64,000 bases of DNA from Lepus europaeus (GCF_033115175.1 NC_084831.1:10512540-10576539), one strand, 5' to 3'; shown: positions 1-11,095, numbered from the stretch's first letter. The notes: generated by a model not told the origin, from the sequence alone. Numbers and translations: made by a program.

Positions 1-424
1 ACCAGCTAGAGAGGAAGGGGCTGCTCATAGCTCCATTCACAGGGGAGACCCCAGGCCCAGTGAGCCTCAGCATCTTGTCCAAGGTCACACTGGTTAGCCG
101 TGGCGCTGGGATGAGAGTGGAGGTCTGTCTCACCGCAGGGCACATGTTCCTGACCGCTGCACACAGCTCCCCAGAGAGGCTAGGGACTTCCGGTTCACCC
201 TCACTCACCTCCATGCCGACGCACGGAGCCCTTTGCTGAACTCTTCAGATGCGGAGTCTCTGCTCGGACTCACGGGGTTACTGCGGTTCTTCCCATCTCA
301 CAGAAAGGGAAGTCGAGGCCCAGAGAGCTAGACAGCGGCCCTCATGTAGTTCACTAGGACCCCAGGTCTGTGCGCTTTCCACCTGCTCCTGCCCTCTCAC
401 CGTGCCCCTCCCTCCTGTCCCCAG
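1..424 (+). other. CTRC: CTRC intron 1 (3' part)
   Basis: No exon is visible. The stretch ends in the pyrimidine-rich acceptor tctgtccccag that precedes exon 2. A weak MIR-like piece with an 'aaggtcacactgg' motif lies near 80-95. The signal-peptide exon of CTRC was looked for here and not found, so it lies upstream of the window. Confidence 0.7.
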
Positions 425-516
425 CCTCCAGCTGCGGAGTCCCCAGCTTCGTGCCCAACCTGTCAGCCAGGGTCGTGGGAGGAGAAAGCGCCGTCCCCCA
501 CAGCTGGCCCTGGCAG
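425..516 (+). CDS. CTRC: CTRC exon 2
   Basis: Encodes the end of the signal peptide, the propeptide and the mature N-terminus (activation cleavage at R|VVGG) up to HSWPWQ. Acceptor is cccag, donor is gtgagc. Phase 1 in, phase 0 out. Confidence 0.96.
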
Positions 517-2942
517 GTGAGCGAGTGTGTGGCGGGAGGCGGGGACCAGAGAGCGAGGGGGGGTGAGGATTCCCAGGACCGCAGCTGACACGTGGCCCAC
601 CTGCTACCTCCTGCAGGTCTCCCTCCAGTACCTCAAGGATGACACGTGGCGGCACACGTGTGGCGGCACCTTGATCTCCACCCAGCATGTACTCACTGCT
701 GCCCACTGCATCAGGTGCACCAGGAACCTGAGACAGGGCCCCGGCCATCGCCCCGGGGGGGACGCCCCACCACAGCTGCCTTTGTTGAGCAACTACTACA
801 CCCTCCAGGCTCGGAGCTCGATGAGCTACGTATTTACTTCAGTTGTTCGTTTAGTCAGTCAACAAGCATTGCCCCTGCACCTCCTGTGTGCTAGGGGACA
901 CAGCCAGAAAGACACAGTCTGTGCTCTCGAGAAGTTTGCATTCTAGTGGGAAACAGGCGAACAAGCAAATATGCAACAGATGAAGTGGCAGGAAAGAAAA
1001 ACGAGGCCAGAAGGGGAGATCTAAAGGTGTGGGGGAGTGAGCCCACACCAGGGAGGTGAGGGAAGACATGGGGTTGGCGGGGAAGGGAGTCCTGGAGGAT
1101 GCGACTGAGAGATCGCCACTTGTGGCAGCAGCGGGCGAGGGAGGACGGGAGGGGAGTCACGGAGGGAACCGAGGCCTGACCACGCAGCTGCGCCCAAGCA
1201 CGTGGGTGTGGACGCTGACTGAGGCGGAGCCGTTGGTGGGTTGTTGAGCAAACGCGGTGTAGAAGACTCGCACAGCCGGGTTAAGAACAGACCAGGAGGC
1301 GGGCACTCAGCCTCACGGAGGAGACACCAGTTAAGAGGCCGGGATCCCGTATGGGAGGGCCTGGCTTTGAGTCCCAGCTCCAGAGCCTGCTAACGCGCCC
1401 CCTGGGAGGCAGCAGATGATGGCTCAAGTTGGATCCCTGCCACCCACATGGGAGACCCGGATGGAGCTCCTGACTCCTGGCTTCAGCCTGGCCCGGCCGT
1501 GGCCATGGCAGCCATCTGCGGAGTGAACCAAAGGATGGGAGCTCTCTCTCTATCTCTTTGACTCTCAAATACATTTTTAAAAGCTCTTTCTTACAAGGGA
1601 AGAAGGAAGAAGGAAGGGAGGAGGGGAGGAGGGAGAGGGGAGGTGCGGGAGGCAGGAGGTGCCTGGGGCACTAACGCGGGCTTAGATGCGTTTATTCTCA
1701 TGGCCACCATGACAGGTGAGTGTCCACGTGACCTCCACCTTACAGACGAGAGCCTGAGACCTCAGATGCCAGGCCAGGGGCAGCAAGGCCACCCGATGAG
1801 CCCAAGTCCCCTGGCTCCTTCCCCCTCCCCCTGGGGAGGGAGGGTGGGAACCCCAGAGTCCCATAGTGGCCACAGGGCTGGGACCCCCAAGCCCCGTGTC
1901 CCCTCTCCACCCTGCTGGCTGGCGGGGCAAGGGGCCACCTGACCCTGTCGTCCCCCTCTGCCCAGCAACACCCTGACCTACCGCGTGGCCCTGGGGAAGA
2001 ACAACCTGGTAGAGGAAGACGAGGCCGGCTCCGTGGTCGTGGGTGTGGACTCCATCTATGTCCATGAGAAGTGGAACTCCTTCCTGGTGAGGTGAGCGCC
2101 CAGCCAGCCATCTTGGGGGCGCAGAAGGTGGGCTTCCTGAGCTGCAGAGCCCAGCCCACCCCTCACCCGGCACCCCACCCTCACCCCGAGCAGCCCGCAG
2201 AGGACTCCACACAGAAAGGGAAAATGCTAAGTGGAGACGGACGCCTCTCCTACCTCTCGCTGGCCAAGGGTCCCTGGAGGGTACACAAGAAGTAAAGACC
2301 CCTGAGCACTCCCTCCCTCCCCAGAGGGTCACCCAGCCAGGGGCGGAGCCAGGGGCGGAGCCAGAACTCATCCGCAGGGACTGATCCCTCCGAGGCTTCC
2401 ACGCCACCTCCCCAGGCTAAGCCTGTCACGTGTGTGACACAGGGCCAGTGACTGTGCGAGAAGAAGGGCCACATGTCCTCCGGCGACGCCCCTGGCCACT
2501 AAGCGGCTGGCAGTTGGAATCTATGAGTGGTGTCCGGTCACCTTGGGCTGACCTCCAAATCAGAGCCAGGACCCCTTAGTGTCACGGTGTGGGGCCACGG
2601 TCCTCTGCCTGCTCACCCTCTGTGCTTCGGGTTCCAGCAACGACATTGCCCTCATTAAGCTGGCGGAGCCAGTGGAGCTGAGTGACACCATCCAGTTGGC
2701 CTGCCTGCCAGAGGAGGGCTCCTTGCTGCCTCATGACTACCCCTGCTACGTCACTGGCTGGGGCCGACTCTGGAGTGAGTACAGCCCCCTGCAAATCCAG
2801 GGAGCCTTCCTGGAGGAAGCAGCTCCCACAGTCAGCCGGCACTGGCAACCGCCCACCACTTACCGTTTTTGCCTGAACATCTTCCCATTTTTTTCTTTTA
2901 AGATTTATTTATTTACTGAAAGGCAGAGTTACAGAGAGGCAG

Positions 2943-2988
<46 letters not shown>

Positions 2989-5376
2989 CTCTCATCCACT
3001 GGTTCACTCCCCAAATGGCGGCAACAGAGCTGAGCCAATCTGAAGCCAGGAGCCAGGAGCTTCTTCCAGGTCTCCCACGTGGGTGCAGAGGTCCAAGCAC
3101 TTGGGCCATCCTCCACTGCTTTCCCAGGCCATAGCAGAGAGCTGGATCAGAAGTGGAGCAGCCGGGAGTAGAACCAGCGCTCATATGGGATGCCGGCACT
3201 GCAGGCAGCGGCTTTACCCACTACGCCACAGCGCCGGCCCCACATCCCCCCATCTTTTTAAACTTTGTGATAATGACAGCTAATATTTATTAAGCACATG
3301 TCATGCGACAGACACGCTAACAAGTGCGAGTAAAGATTAAATGATTAGAATTTTTGAGTACTTGGAACAGGGCTTGGCGTGCAGCAAGCACCATATAAAT
3401 AAACTCAAATGAGCCATTGGGGGGTGGGGGGAGTGGATCTTCTGGTATACCATATGCCCAACTTGCTTCCAGCCGAATTAAAAGGTTAAACGCAAAGAAA
3501 TGAAACTACGGAAGACTTGGAGGAAAACGCAAATCAATACTCAGAAAATCTTAGAGTGGGAAAGACCTTTTTATATGACATGGAAGGCAGAGACCTACAA
3601 AGAAGTGCTTGCCAGTCCAACCCCCAGAACCCAAATTACCCCAGAGCACTCTGCACAGATGTCCTCTGGCTCCAGCCTGCTCCCCTCCCTGCGCCCCAGC
3701 CCAGGGCCCCTGCCCCCAACAGCTTGGCACCAGGCGCTCCCCTCTTTGTGCCCCCACAAAGTCACAGCCCCAGCCCACCTGCTTCCTGTCCTGGGCTCTG
3801 GTCCCTGAAGGCCTGGGGCTGGCACAGCCGGGCTGGTTCCCTGGGCACTGCTCACTCTGTTCCCCAGCCAATGGCCCCATCGCCGACGACCTGCAGCAGG
3901 GCCTGCTGCCCGTGGTGGACCACGCCACCTGCTCCAGGTGGGACTGGTGGAGCTTCAGGGTGCGGAACACGATGGTGTGCGCAGGGGGCGACGGCGTCAT
4001 CTCCGCCTGCAACGTGAGTGTCCGGGCCCCACGCCATGAGACCCAGGGGGTGGGGCAGTGGAGATGGTGCAGGACAAGCCCTTCCCCTGGGAGGAGCCTG
4101 AGCCCTGGGGGGGCCCACGGCTGAGGGGAACCCCGCCTCCCCTCCCCAGCACCGCAGTGAGAGCAGGAGAGCTGAGAGTTCAAGCCCCAGCCCCTCCACT
4201 TGTTAGCCGAGTAACATTGGGCAGACTCTGGACCTCAGTCTTCCCATCTATAAAATGGAGCGATAGTGACCACGTCACAAGGATGCTGGGAGGACTGAGT
4301 GTGTTTCATCGAAGTCCCTTGCATGTCCCTGACGCCGTCAGCTGCCTCCGACCACAGAGTCGGGATTTCCGGGATCTGATGCAGAATCAACAAAGGGCAG
4401 AGAAAAGCAGAACCCGTCCTGTGCTGAAACACACAGCCCCCTCCCCGCTCCCTCCTTCCCGGCATCCAGCACGCTCTCAGCACCCTCCCATGTTGGGGCT
4501 ACTCCCAGGGCCGTAGTCACGGTGACCTAATGAGTTAGGGAAACCAAGGCACAGAGAGGTCAAACCCAAGGTCACCCCAAGGTCAAACCCAGAGCCAGTC
4601 TGACACAGCAGGGCCTCCCAGTGCAAGGCCAAGGCAGCCCCTAACCCCTGGCCTGCCTCCCTCACCACGGGCAGCCCGAAGCCAAAACAGGGGTAGCCTG
4701 GCTAACAGCTGGACCACACCCCCTGCCCGGCTTGGGGAAGGCCAGGGGGTCACGCGCAGCCGGTCTGGTGCAGGGGGACTCGGGTGGCCCGCTGAACTGC
4801 CAGACAGAGACCGGTACCTGGGAGGTCCGTGGCATCGTCAGCTTCGGCTCCGGCCTGAGCTGCAACACCCTAAAGAAGCCCACGGTCTTCACGCGCGTGT
4901 CCGCCTACATCGACTGGATCCATGAGGTGGGTGCCCCTGCGCGGCCGTCCCCTGCACCCGCCCCTTCCTGCACGCACTCCCCCACCCCTCCCCGTGTCCA
5001 CGCGGTCACTTGTCGGAGCGCTCCTTCAGTCATTGTCACACACACTCATTGCTACTCCAAGAAGTGCCGATGGGACACCGGCCGCGGCAGGCCTGGAGAT
5101 GGGGACAGAAAAGGCAGCGGCCATCAATGCCCCCACACATTCCTTCCTGGTTCCCGTGCAGGCACGCACCTGTCCCCCCGCAGAGGAGGGCACGTGCAGG
5201 GGGCGGGGGCCTTCCCTCTGGGTTCACTCTCAGCCTCCATTTATACCACGGTCTGAAACACTGAGCGGGGGGCTCCAACCAGGCTAGCCGGGAGCTACCC
5301 GCTGTGCTGCCCTGGGCCCGTGGGCACCCAGAGCCCCTCACACTGTCCTCCACTACTCCAGAAATCTCAGCTTTGA
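425..5376 (+). CDS. CTRC: Chymotrypsin C (caldecrin), exons 2-8, 5' partial
   Basis: Secreted pancreatic serine endopeptidase (S1A family) that cleaves after Leu and other large hydrophobic residues and regulates trypsinogen activation and degradation. Coding exons: 425-516, 617-714, 1966-2091, 2638-2774, 3868-4013, 4774-4926, 5362-5376. All have GT/AG borders and the phases join. Exon 1 (signal peptide start) is upstream of the window; exon 2 opens in phase 1. Visible are the propeptide beginning CGVPSF, the activation site SAR|VVGG, the catalytic His in LTAAHC (exon 3), Asp in NDIAL (exon 5) and Ser in GDSGGP (exon 7), and the C-terminus EKSQL. With a 40-nt exon 1 as in human the protein would be 268 aa, the human length. 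I see no frameshift or stop. The pairing of [12 protein letters not shown] and SAYIDWI with human CTRC separates it from chymotrypsin B and from the elastases. The gene is intact over the part shown. Confidence 0.96.
617..714 (+). CDS. CTRC: CTRC exon 3
   Basis: Encodes [11 protein letters not shown] through LTAAHCI, including the catalytic His (chymotrypsin His57) and its disulfide Cys pair. It is 98 nt, the same as the matching CELA2A exon. The donor gtgcac is weaker than average. Human has KNDTW where this exon has KDDTW. Confidence 0.96.
880..1110 (+). repeat. Ancient interspersed repeat fragment in CTRC intron 3
   Basis: The 'gtgctaggggacacagcc' and 'cattctagtgggaaacag' stretches resemble a widespread old mammalian repeat. 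I cannot name the family securely. Confidence 0.4.
1299..1583 (+). mobile_element. Old, diverged C-type SINE in CTRC intron 3
   Basis: Starts gggcactcag, has a degenerate B-box region, 'gagtgaacca', a CT run and a short 'ctctcaaatacattttt' tail. It is clearly more diverged than most copies in the window. Confidence 0.75.
1966..2091 (+). CDS. CTRC: CTRC exon 4
   Basis: Encodes [13 protein letters not shown] through [10 protein letters not shown]. The phase-2 split codon ag|c is completed at both ends. Length 126 nt; donor gtgagc. Confidence 0.95.
2638..2774 (+). CDS. CTRC: CTRC exon 5
   Basis: Encodes [11 protein letters not shown] with the catalytic Asp (Asp102), then [10 protein letters not shown]. 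It is 137 nt with donor gtgagt. The final a joins cc of exon 6 to give Thr, as in human. Confidence 0.96.
2896..3240 (-). mobile_element. C-type SINE in CTRC intron 5
   Basis: Full-length reverse copy: it begins with the tail complement (ttttaagatttatttattt), has a GA run of about 36 bp, and ends at gcgccggccc. It lies about 120 bp after the exon 5 donor, antisense to CTRC. Confidence 0.92.
3265..3415 (-). repeat. MIR-like fragment in CTRC intron 5
   Basis: 'taatatttattaagcacatgtcatgc' is followed by 'cagggcttggcgtgcagcaagcacc'. These resemble the 3' part of MIR, with mixed order, so strand is tentative. Confidence 0.4.
3868..4013 (+). CDS. CTRC: CTRC exon 6
   Basis: Encodes [24 protein letters not shown] and the S1-pocket base ISACN. 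It is 146 nt and ends in phase 0 at gtgagt. Confidence 0.96.
4160..4330 (+). repeat. MIR fragment in CTRC intron 6
   Basis: Shows the order 'gttagccgagtaacattgggca', 'ctcagtcttcccatctataa' and 'ggatgctgggaggactgagt', the core and 3' part of MIR. Confidence 0.7.
4774..4926 (+). CDS. CTRC: CTRC exon 7
   Basis: Starts with GDSGGPLNC, the catalytic Ser195 motif, and runs through VSFGS and [12 protein letters not shown] to WIHE. It is 153 nt with donor gtgggt. The residue before VFTRV (chymotrypsin position 226) is Thr; I recall Val in human CTRC. Confidence 0.96.
5362..5376 (+). CDS. CTRC: CTRC exon 8 (terminal, KSQL stop)
   Basis: Only five codons, including the TGA at 5374-5376. It encodes KSQL, matching the human KMQL end. 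The acceptor is ctactccag. The 3' UTR follows. Confidence 0.93.
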   Translation, partial: KSQL

Positions 5377-5416
5377 TGTGCCCTGGGGAGCCTCGGCCGC
5401 CGGACCCTGCACCAAC

Positions 5417-5422
5417 AATAAA
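5417..5422 (+). terminator. CTRC: CTRC poly(A) signal AATAAA
   Basis: Canonical AATAAA 41 nt after the stop codon, giving a very short 3' UTR that should end near 5435-5445. Short 3' UTRs are typical of acinar protease genes. Confidence 0.9.
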
Positions 5423-6461
5423 CTGCCATCCTCAGCCGCCTGCGTTCTTCATTTGCGCCTCCCCTGTGGATCCCCAAGCCCTCACAGGGCTGCCCCCTCC
5501 TCCTCTCCTGCCCCCGAGAGCCAGCAGCAGAGCCCGGGGGTCCTGTGTGTGCCTGAGGGACAGGAGTTAAGGACCCGTCAGCCCTGCCCCCTCCATCTCA
5601 CCAGCCCTGACCCAACCACCACCTCCCTCACCCATGTCTCTGAAGACCCCCCACTGCAAGTGGAGAACAGGGTCTCCCTGGGACAGCCCATGTACTTGAA
5701 CCCCCAGCCCACAGAGGCGCCCCGAGATCAGGGACAATGGCTGGCCTCTGGGGAGCTCCCTGGCAGGTGGCCCGCCCAGCATGGAGCCCGCGGCTGCTGC
5801 TGGCCTGGGCGCGCCCACTGCCCAGAGGGCTGGTGAAGCCCGACGTAGGGGGGCAGCGTGGGAGAGAAGACCCCAGCCTCAGAGGGCATCATGGTTTCCA
5901 CACGGAGTCACTGTGGGCCAGCATTGGGGCAGCTCTCAGTGCACCAGCCAGCTGGGGAAACTGAGGCTCAGGGTGAGGAGAGGATGGGGCCAGGTCACAG
6001 GCCAGCCAGCCAGCAGCACCTGACCCCTGGGGGCTTGTGAGGCTGGTGGGAGGGCAAGGGGGACCAGCATGAGAGGGACCCAGGTCTGTTCAGGGGCCCC
6101 AGGCGGGGAGCTCCCGGGAGTGGGCTGAGCCCGGCAATGCCCTCACCATGGCCTCTGCCCTCTGACAGCTGCCCCTGGCTGGCCCGGGAGCAGCCCAACC
6201 CCTCTCCGGTTCCCGCTCCTGGTGGTGGGGACCACAGGGACCCTCACCCCAGCACGCCGAGCTGCCTCTCAGGAATGACTTTTGTTACCCAAGAGCCATG
6301 GAGCCTACAGGAGCAGGCCAGCTTGGTCCTGCACCCAGTCTTTGAATCACCTGGGATACACAGTGTAGACCAAGAGCACAGAAAGGGCCCTTAGACCAGA
6401 CCAGGGTCTACTGGCAGGAAGCGTCCGAGTGGCCCCTGGGGCCAGGGTGCCCGCGCTGAGT

Positions 6462-6693
6462 CTTTTTTTTTTTTTTTTTAATTTAAGGCACAGTTAGAGA
6501 GAGAGGAGGAGAGACAGAGATTTTCTATCCATTGGGCCACTCCCCAGATGGTTGCAATGGCCCAGGCTGGTGAGTCAGGCTGAAAGCAGGAGCCCAGAGT
6601 TTTTTCTGGGTCTCCCACATGGGTGCAGGGGCCCAAGCACTTGGGCCATCTTCCACTGCTTTCCCAGGCCATAGCAGAGGGCTGGACTGGAAG
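6462..6693 (-). mobile_element. Head-truncated SINE, left arm of an inverted pair
   Basis: Begins with a run of 18 T, then reads as the reverse SINE body up to 'agggctggactggaag'. It lacks the tRNA-like head. It directly abuts the opposite-strand copy at 6698. Confidence 0.85.
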
Positions 6694-6697
6694 TTCA

Positions 6698-6963
6698 GGT
6701 TCCGGCTGTTCCACCTCCGATCCAGCGCCCTGCTGGTGGTCTGGGAAAACAGAGGAAGATGGTCCAAGTGTTTGGGGCCCTGCACCCCCATCGGGGACCC
6801 AGAAGAAGCTCCTGGTTCCTGGCATCAGCTTGACTCAGTCCTGGCCATTGCAGCCATCTGGGGAGTGAACCAGCAGATGAAAGCGCTCGCGTTCTCTCTC
6901 TCTTGCTCTCTCTCGCTCTATCTCGCTCTCTCGCTCTCGCTCTAACTTTCAAATAAATAAACA
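6698..6963 (+). mobile_element. Head-truncated SINE, right arm of an inverted pair
   Basis: Starts at 'gttccggctgttccacctcc', inside the body at almost the same consensus position where the left arm stops, and ends in 'ctttcaaataaataaac'. Confidence 0.85.
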
Positions 6964-7134
6964 AAGATATCCAGGGATGGGGCACTGCTGGTGGCCTGAC
7001 CCAGACGTCACTCCATCCGCCTCCTTTGCCACCTGCCTCTGTGTTGGCGGTCACACCTGCCAAACAGCTCCCTCGCCGTCCCCAGGTCCCTTGTAGTGAG
7101 GGAGCCAGGACTAAGTGCCTGCCTGGAAGGTACA

Positions 7135-7345
7135 GTGCTAAGTGTGGCTAACGTTCGCTGAGCACCTGGTCCCTGCCAGGCGTGGTTCTAGCGGCTTACC
7201 TTTATCACAAGCCCCAGAAACAGCCGTGAAGCAGTTATTGCTAAGATCACTTCATCGTACGGCTGAGAAGACTTGGGCCACAGCGGGTCCATGCCCTCCC
7301 CAGGCGGCTTAGCCAGAAGGTGGTGAGGCCAGAATCCAGCTGTTG
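7135..7345 (-). repeat. MIR fragment
   Basis: Shows 'ttcgctgagcacctggtccctgccaggc', 'ttatcacaagcc' and 'cggctgagaagacttgggccacagcggg', the usual order of a reverse MIR. Confidence 0.6.
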
Positions 7346-8143
7346 GTCATCTGGCTCCGTGCACTTGAGCCCTGTGCCCCACTACTGTCCTGCCACGTGA
7401 GGAGCCTGCTGGAAACGTGATGTTTCCTGAAGGAGGGGTCTAGCACAGCTGACGCTGCTCCTTCCTCCTGCCTTCAATGTGGATGTGATGCCTGGAGCTG
7501 AGGCAGCTGTCTTGTGGCCAAGAGAACTGAAGAGACTTGCACTCAGATGTCATAAAGCTGCAGAGTGGACCCCAGGCCACAGTGCACCTCCTCTGAGTGT
7601 TCTGCTGTGTGAAAGAAAGAAATGAACTGGCATCTGTGGCAGCCTCTGTAGTAGGTATTCACTTACTTGCAAGTCTTCTCACTCTTCATCTGTACCCTCA
7701 AGCTGAGCAAAGTCTCGCCTACTGCTGATGTTGCCGGAGTGGAAGTGAGGGCAGGGGAGGGCGGCCAGCGTCCTGGTTTGCCCCAGACCGAGGAGGTCTC
7801 CAAGGTGCAAGCATTTCAGTACGGGAAGCAGAGCAGCCGCAAGGAGACCAGGAGGATGCTCAGCCACCCTGGCAGGGAGGGGCAAGTGACAGGGCTGGGA
7901 AACCAGACAGGTCCCTTCCCGGGGCCTTGTGCCGTGCTGGGGCTGCTGGGGCTTTGTCCTGCGGGCACTGGGGAGCCCGCGAGGGGTTTACGTTGAGAGG
8001 CGACCACGGTGGTCAGGCTGGCCGAGTTGGAGCTGGCAGGATGGAGGCAGCGGGGCCAGCAGGGGCCATGGCGGGGCTCTAGGCCGTGATGTGGCCTGGA
8101 CGAAGGCGGCAACAGGAAGGAAAAAAGGGAGAGATTCAGTGAC

Positions 8144-8450
8144 TTTTTAAAAATGTATTTTATTTCTTTGAAAGGCAGAGTTACAGAGAGAGAGGGAGAG
8201 AGAGATCGTCCACCTGCTGGTTCACTCCCCAAAAGGCCTGATGGTTAGGGCTGGGCCAGGCTGAAGTCAGGAGCCAGGAACTCCCGTGTGGGTGCAGGGC
8301 CCAAGGACCACCTCACGTATCCCCCATCCCCCTCCCCGCACACCAGCAGGGAGCTGGATCAGGTGCAGAGCGGCCAGAACGGCCCAGCGCTCTGACGCGG
8401 GACCTGCACCGCAGGGCGTGGCGTCACCCAGCGTGCCACAGCGCCAGCCC
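8144..8450 (-). mobile_element. C-type SINE
   Basis: Reverse copy from 'tttttaaaaatgtattttatttctttgaaagg' to the head 'cacagcgccagccc'. It is interrupted by a small deletion in the middle of the body. Confidence 0.85.
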
Positions 8451-8894
8451 TCGGCGGGTGTTTGAGAAGCACATTTGTACTGTCGAGCAGCAGAACCCAG
8501 GCTCCAGCCCACAAAAGAGCTTGGGAATGCGACGGAATTATCCCAACTGCCGCCTATTCGCGAACACTTGCCCAAACACAAGGCACGGTTCTGCTGGCTC
8601 GACTGCCTTCAACTCTCAGGTTTGGGGACCAGAGCCACTGTCATGGCCGAGATCAGTGGCCCCCTGTGGTAGTATAATGCCACCACCCTTCCAAAGACGT
8701 CCACTTCCTAATCCCCAGCCCCTGTGGCTCCGTCGCCTTTCACGGCAGAAGGGACTTTTGGGAATACAACTAAATTAAGGAGCCTGAGCTGGGGTGATGA
8801 TCCCATGTGCTCCGCAGGGTGGGGGTGCCCAGTGTAAGAACGGGGGTCCTGGTGTGGAGGAGACAGGAGGTCCAAGGTTCAGAAAAGGAGACGT

Positions 8895-9250
8895 GGGGCT
8901 GACGCTGCGGCGTAGCAGTTAAGCCACCACCTGCAACAGCAGCACCCCACATGGGCGCCGGTTCTAGTCCTGACTGCTCCACTTCCGATCCAGCTCCCTG
9001 CTAGTGTGCCTGGGAAAGCAGTGGAAGGCGGCCCAGTGCTTGCACCCTTGCACCCTTGTGGGAGACCCAGATGAAGCTCCTGGCTCCTGGCTTCAGCTTG
9101 GCTCAGAACTGGCCATTGCAGCCATCTGGGGAGTGAACCAGTAGATGGAAGATATCTCCCTCTCTCCCTCTCTCCCTCTCTCTCTCTCTCTCTATTTCCC
9201 TCTGTACCCTTGACTCTCAAAATAAATGAATGAATCTTTAAAAATAAAAA
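8895..9250 (+). mobile_element. C-type SINE
   Basis: Head 'ggggctgacgctgcggcgtagcag', B box 'ggttctagtcc', body, CT run and the tail 'aaataaatgaatgaatcttt'. Confidence 0.92.
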
Positions 9251-9811
9251 TGAAAGAAAAGTAAACGTGAAGACAAAGACAGGGACTCAGAGGCAGGGAA
9301 AGACAGGAAGACGCTTCGCTTTGCATCTGGAGTCAAAGCTGGAGGAAGGCGCCACAAGCCAAGGGATGCAGGCAGCCCCTTAGAGGCGGGACGGGGAATG
9401 GATCCTCCCCCAGCACCTCCAGAGGAAGCAAACACGGCCCTGCCGACTCCTCCCACTGGCCCAGGGAGGTAACCTCCAGCCCTAGCAGGTGACACGTCTG
9501 TGCGGGTGTAGCCACGCTGTTGGTGGTGGCTGTCACAGCAGCAACAGGAACCACAGGCCCCGTCCCCCTCCCACTGCAGAAGGCAGAATTCAAAGCACGC
9601 GGCAGCAGGTGTCAGGAGGGAGGGGTCGGGAAGACTCCCAGGAACCCGCTTGAGTGACAGCAGGGATGTGCGGACCTTGTCTAAGAGCTCTCAACCCATG
9701 GGTGGAAGCAAGGGAGATGGACCTCCCTTCTCAGCCTTCTGCCTGCACCGGGGTGGGGTGGCCGGGGCCGTGAGGGCCCAGAGGTCACCAGGTACCTCAC
9801 AGCGTTGGGTG

Positions 9812-9960
9812 TGACTTGTGTTTGCTGAGCACCTGGACATCTGTGCCCCGGGCACTGTCGCACGTCCAGCCCCATCCCAACCTCATGACAACCTCGTTCC
9901 TGACCCGCTTACGGATGAGGAAGCCGGGGCTCAGGGAGGGCTCAGACCACACGCAGGCCA
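9812..9960 (-). repeat. MIR fragment
   Basis: 'gtttgctgagcacctggacatctgtgcc' and 'cttacggatgaggaagccggggctcagg' are in reverse-MIR order. Confidence 0.55.
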
Positions 9961-10544
9961 GCAGCTGGGATGGGGCCCCCGGAGCTAAGCCCAGGGTCTA
10001 GCTGCAGTCTGGGCTCCTAACAGCCAAGGTTTCTGAGGTCGCCAGGAGTCCCACCCAGAAGTCCCCCATGGCCAGGGAGGGGTGCAGGCCACAGGTGTCC
10101 TGACTAGCCCCCATGACACTGGCCAAGAGCCCAGAGAGCCCGAGGCTGAGGGGACGCTGCCTGCCCCCAGAGGGCTGCAGCTGGCATTCGGGGGCTGCCG
10201 CTGGCGTCATCACACTGCGGAGCAGTGTCCACAGACCCTCGGTGGCACCTGGTGACACGTGACCATTGCTCCTGCGTCTGGGGCCGGGGGGAGATCCGTG
10301 AGTGTCCCCAATGTGGCCCGACTCGCTCATTTTCGGGTCTGCTGGGGCTGGCTGAGCTGGCAGGAGTCAGGCGGGGCTACTTCTGCTCCGCGTGCCCCCC
10401 ACCCTCCTTCCATGAGGACCAGCAAAGTCACAGTCAAGGACACGACACAGGGCAGAGAAAGAGCCAGGGCCATCGTGGCCATCAGTCACACCCACATCAC
10501 AAATCAACAGCTCGGACCGTGGCAGGGCGGAGGGGAAGGCACTG

Positions 10545-10655
10545 GTGGGGCTCTGAATTCTGACACTGACAAGCAGTGCCAGTGGCCAAGTCACTCTGAG
10601 CCTCAGTTTTCCTCCTCTGTAAAATGGGAGACAGTGAAACAGCACAGGTGGACTC
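10545..10655 (+). repeat. MIR fragment
   Basis: 'ggccaagtcactctgagcctcagttttcctcctctgtaaaatggg' style core, with the diagnostic 'cctcagttttcctcctctgt' and 'aaaatgggaga'. Confidence 0.7.
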
Positions 10656-10974
10656 ATCGCTCACACCCTGGATCCGTATACGAAATCTTGCCCCTCTGTT
10701 TCGTTCCTCCCGAGGGGAAGCCTGGTCCCAGCAGGCTCAGGCCCCTGGCACGTCCCTGGGGGTCAGAGTCCACCCTATCAGATGTGCCCCTTCCAAGGTT
10801 CATGCAGCAGTGGGCTGGGGTCACCTGGAGGCAGAGACGAAGCCCGAGCCTCTTCCTATGAAGAGCAGGAACTGCAAACGCGAGTGGCGAGTGAACGGTC
10901 TTGCCACCGTGCCTGCGGGGCCCGTGCTAGGCCCCATCCTCACTTCACTGCAAGCCAGAGCCGGCAAACCCAAC

Positions 10975-11095
10975 CTGTTTTGTAAATAAAGTTTTATTGG
11001 AACACGGCAATGCCCATACGGAAGCTTTGGCCCTACAGTGGCAGAGTTGACTGCTAGCGACAGGGACCTTATGGCTTGCAAGCCCCCTGGGGCCC
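10975..11095 (+). repeat. hAT-type DNA transposon fossil (non-autonomous, family not named)
   Basis: 'tgtaaataaagttttattgg' followed by 'aacacggcaatgcccata' and 'ttatggcttgcaagcc' is a common mammalian MER-type element. I recognise the sequence but am unsure of the exact family name. Confidence 0.55.

Noticed and set aside
143-175. Short frame reading MFLTAAHSS, resembling the protease LTAAHC motif
   Set aside because: Lacks the Cys, no similarity around it, and the true CTRC exon with LTAAHCI is at 617-714; coincidence.
278-748. 156-codon minus-strand frame across CTRC exons 2-3
   Set aside because: Shadow of the real exons on the other strand, with no homology.
3951-4013. Frameshift suspicion in CTRC exon 6 (RWDWW)
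   Set aside because: The frame is continuous and the segment aligns with human RIDWW; a simple substitution.
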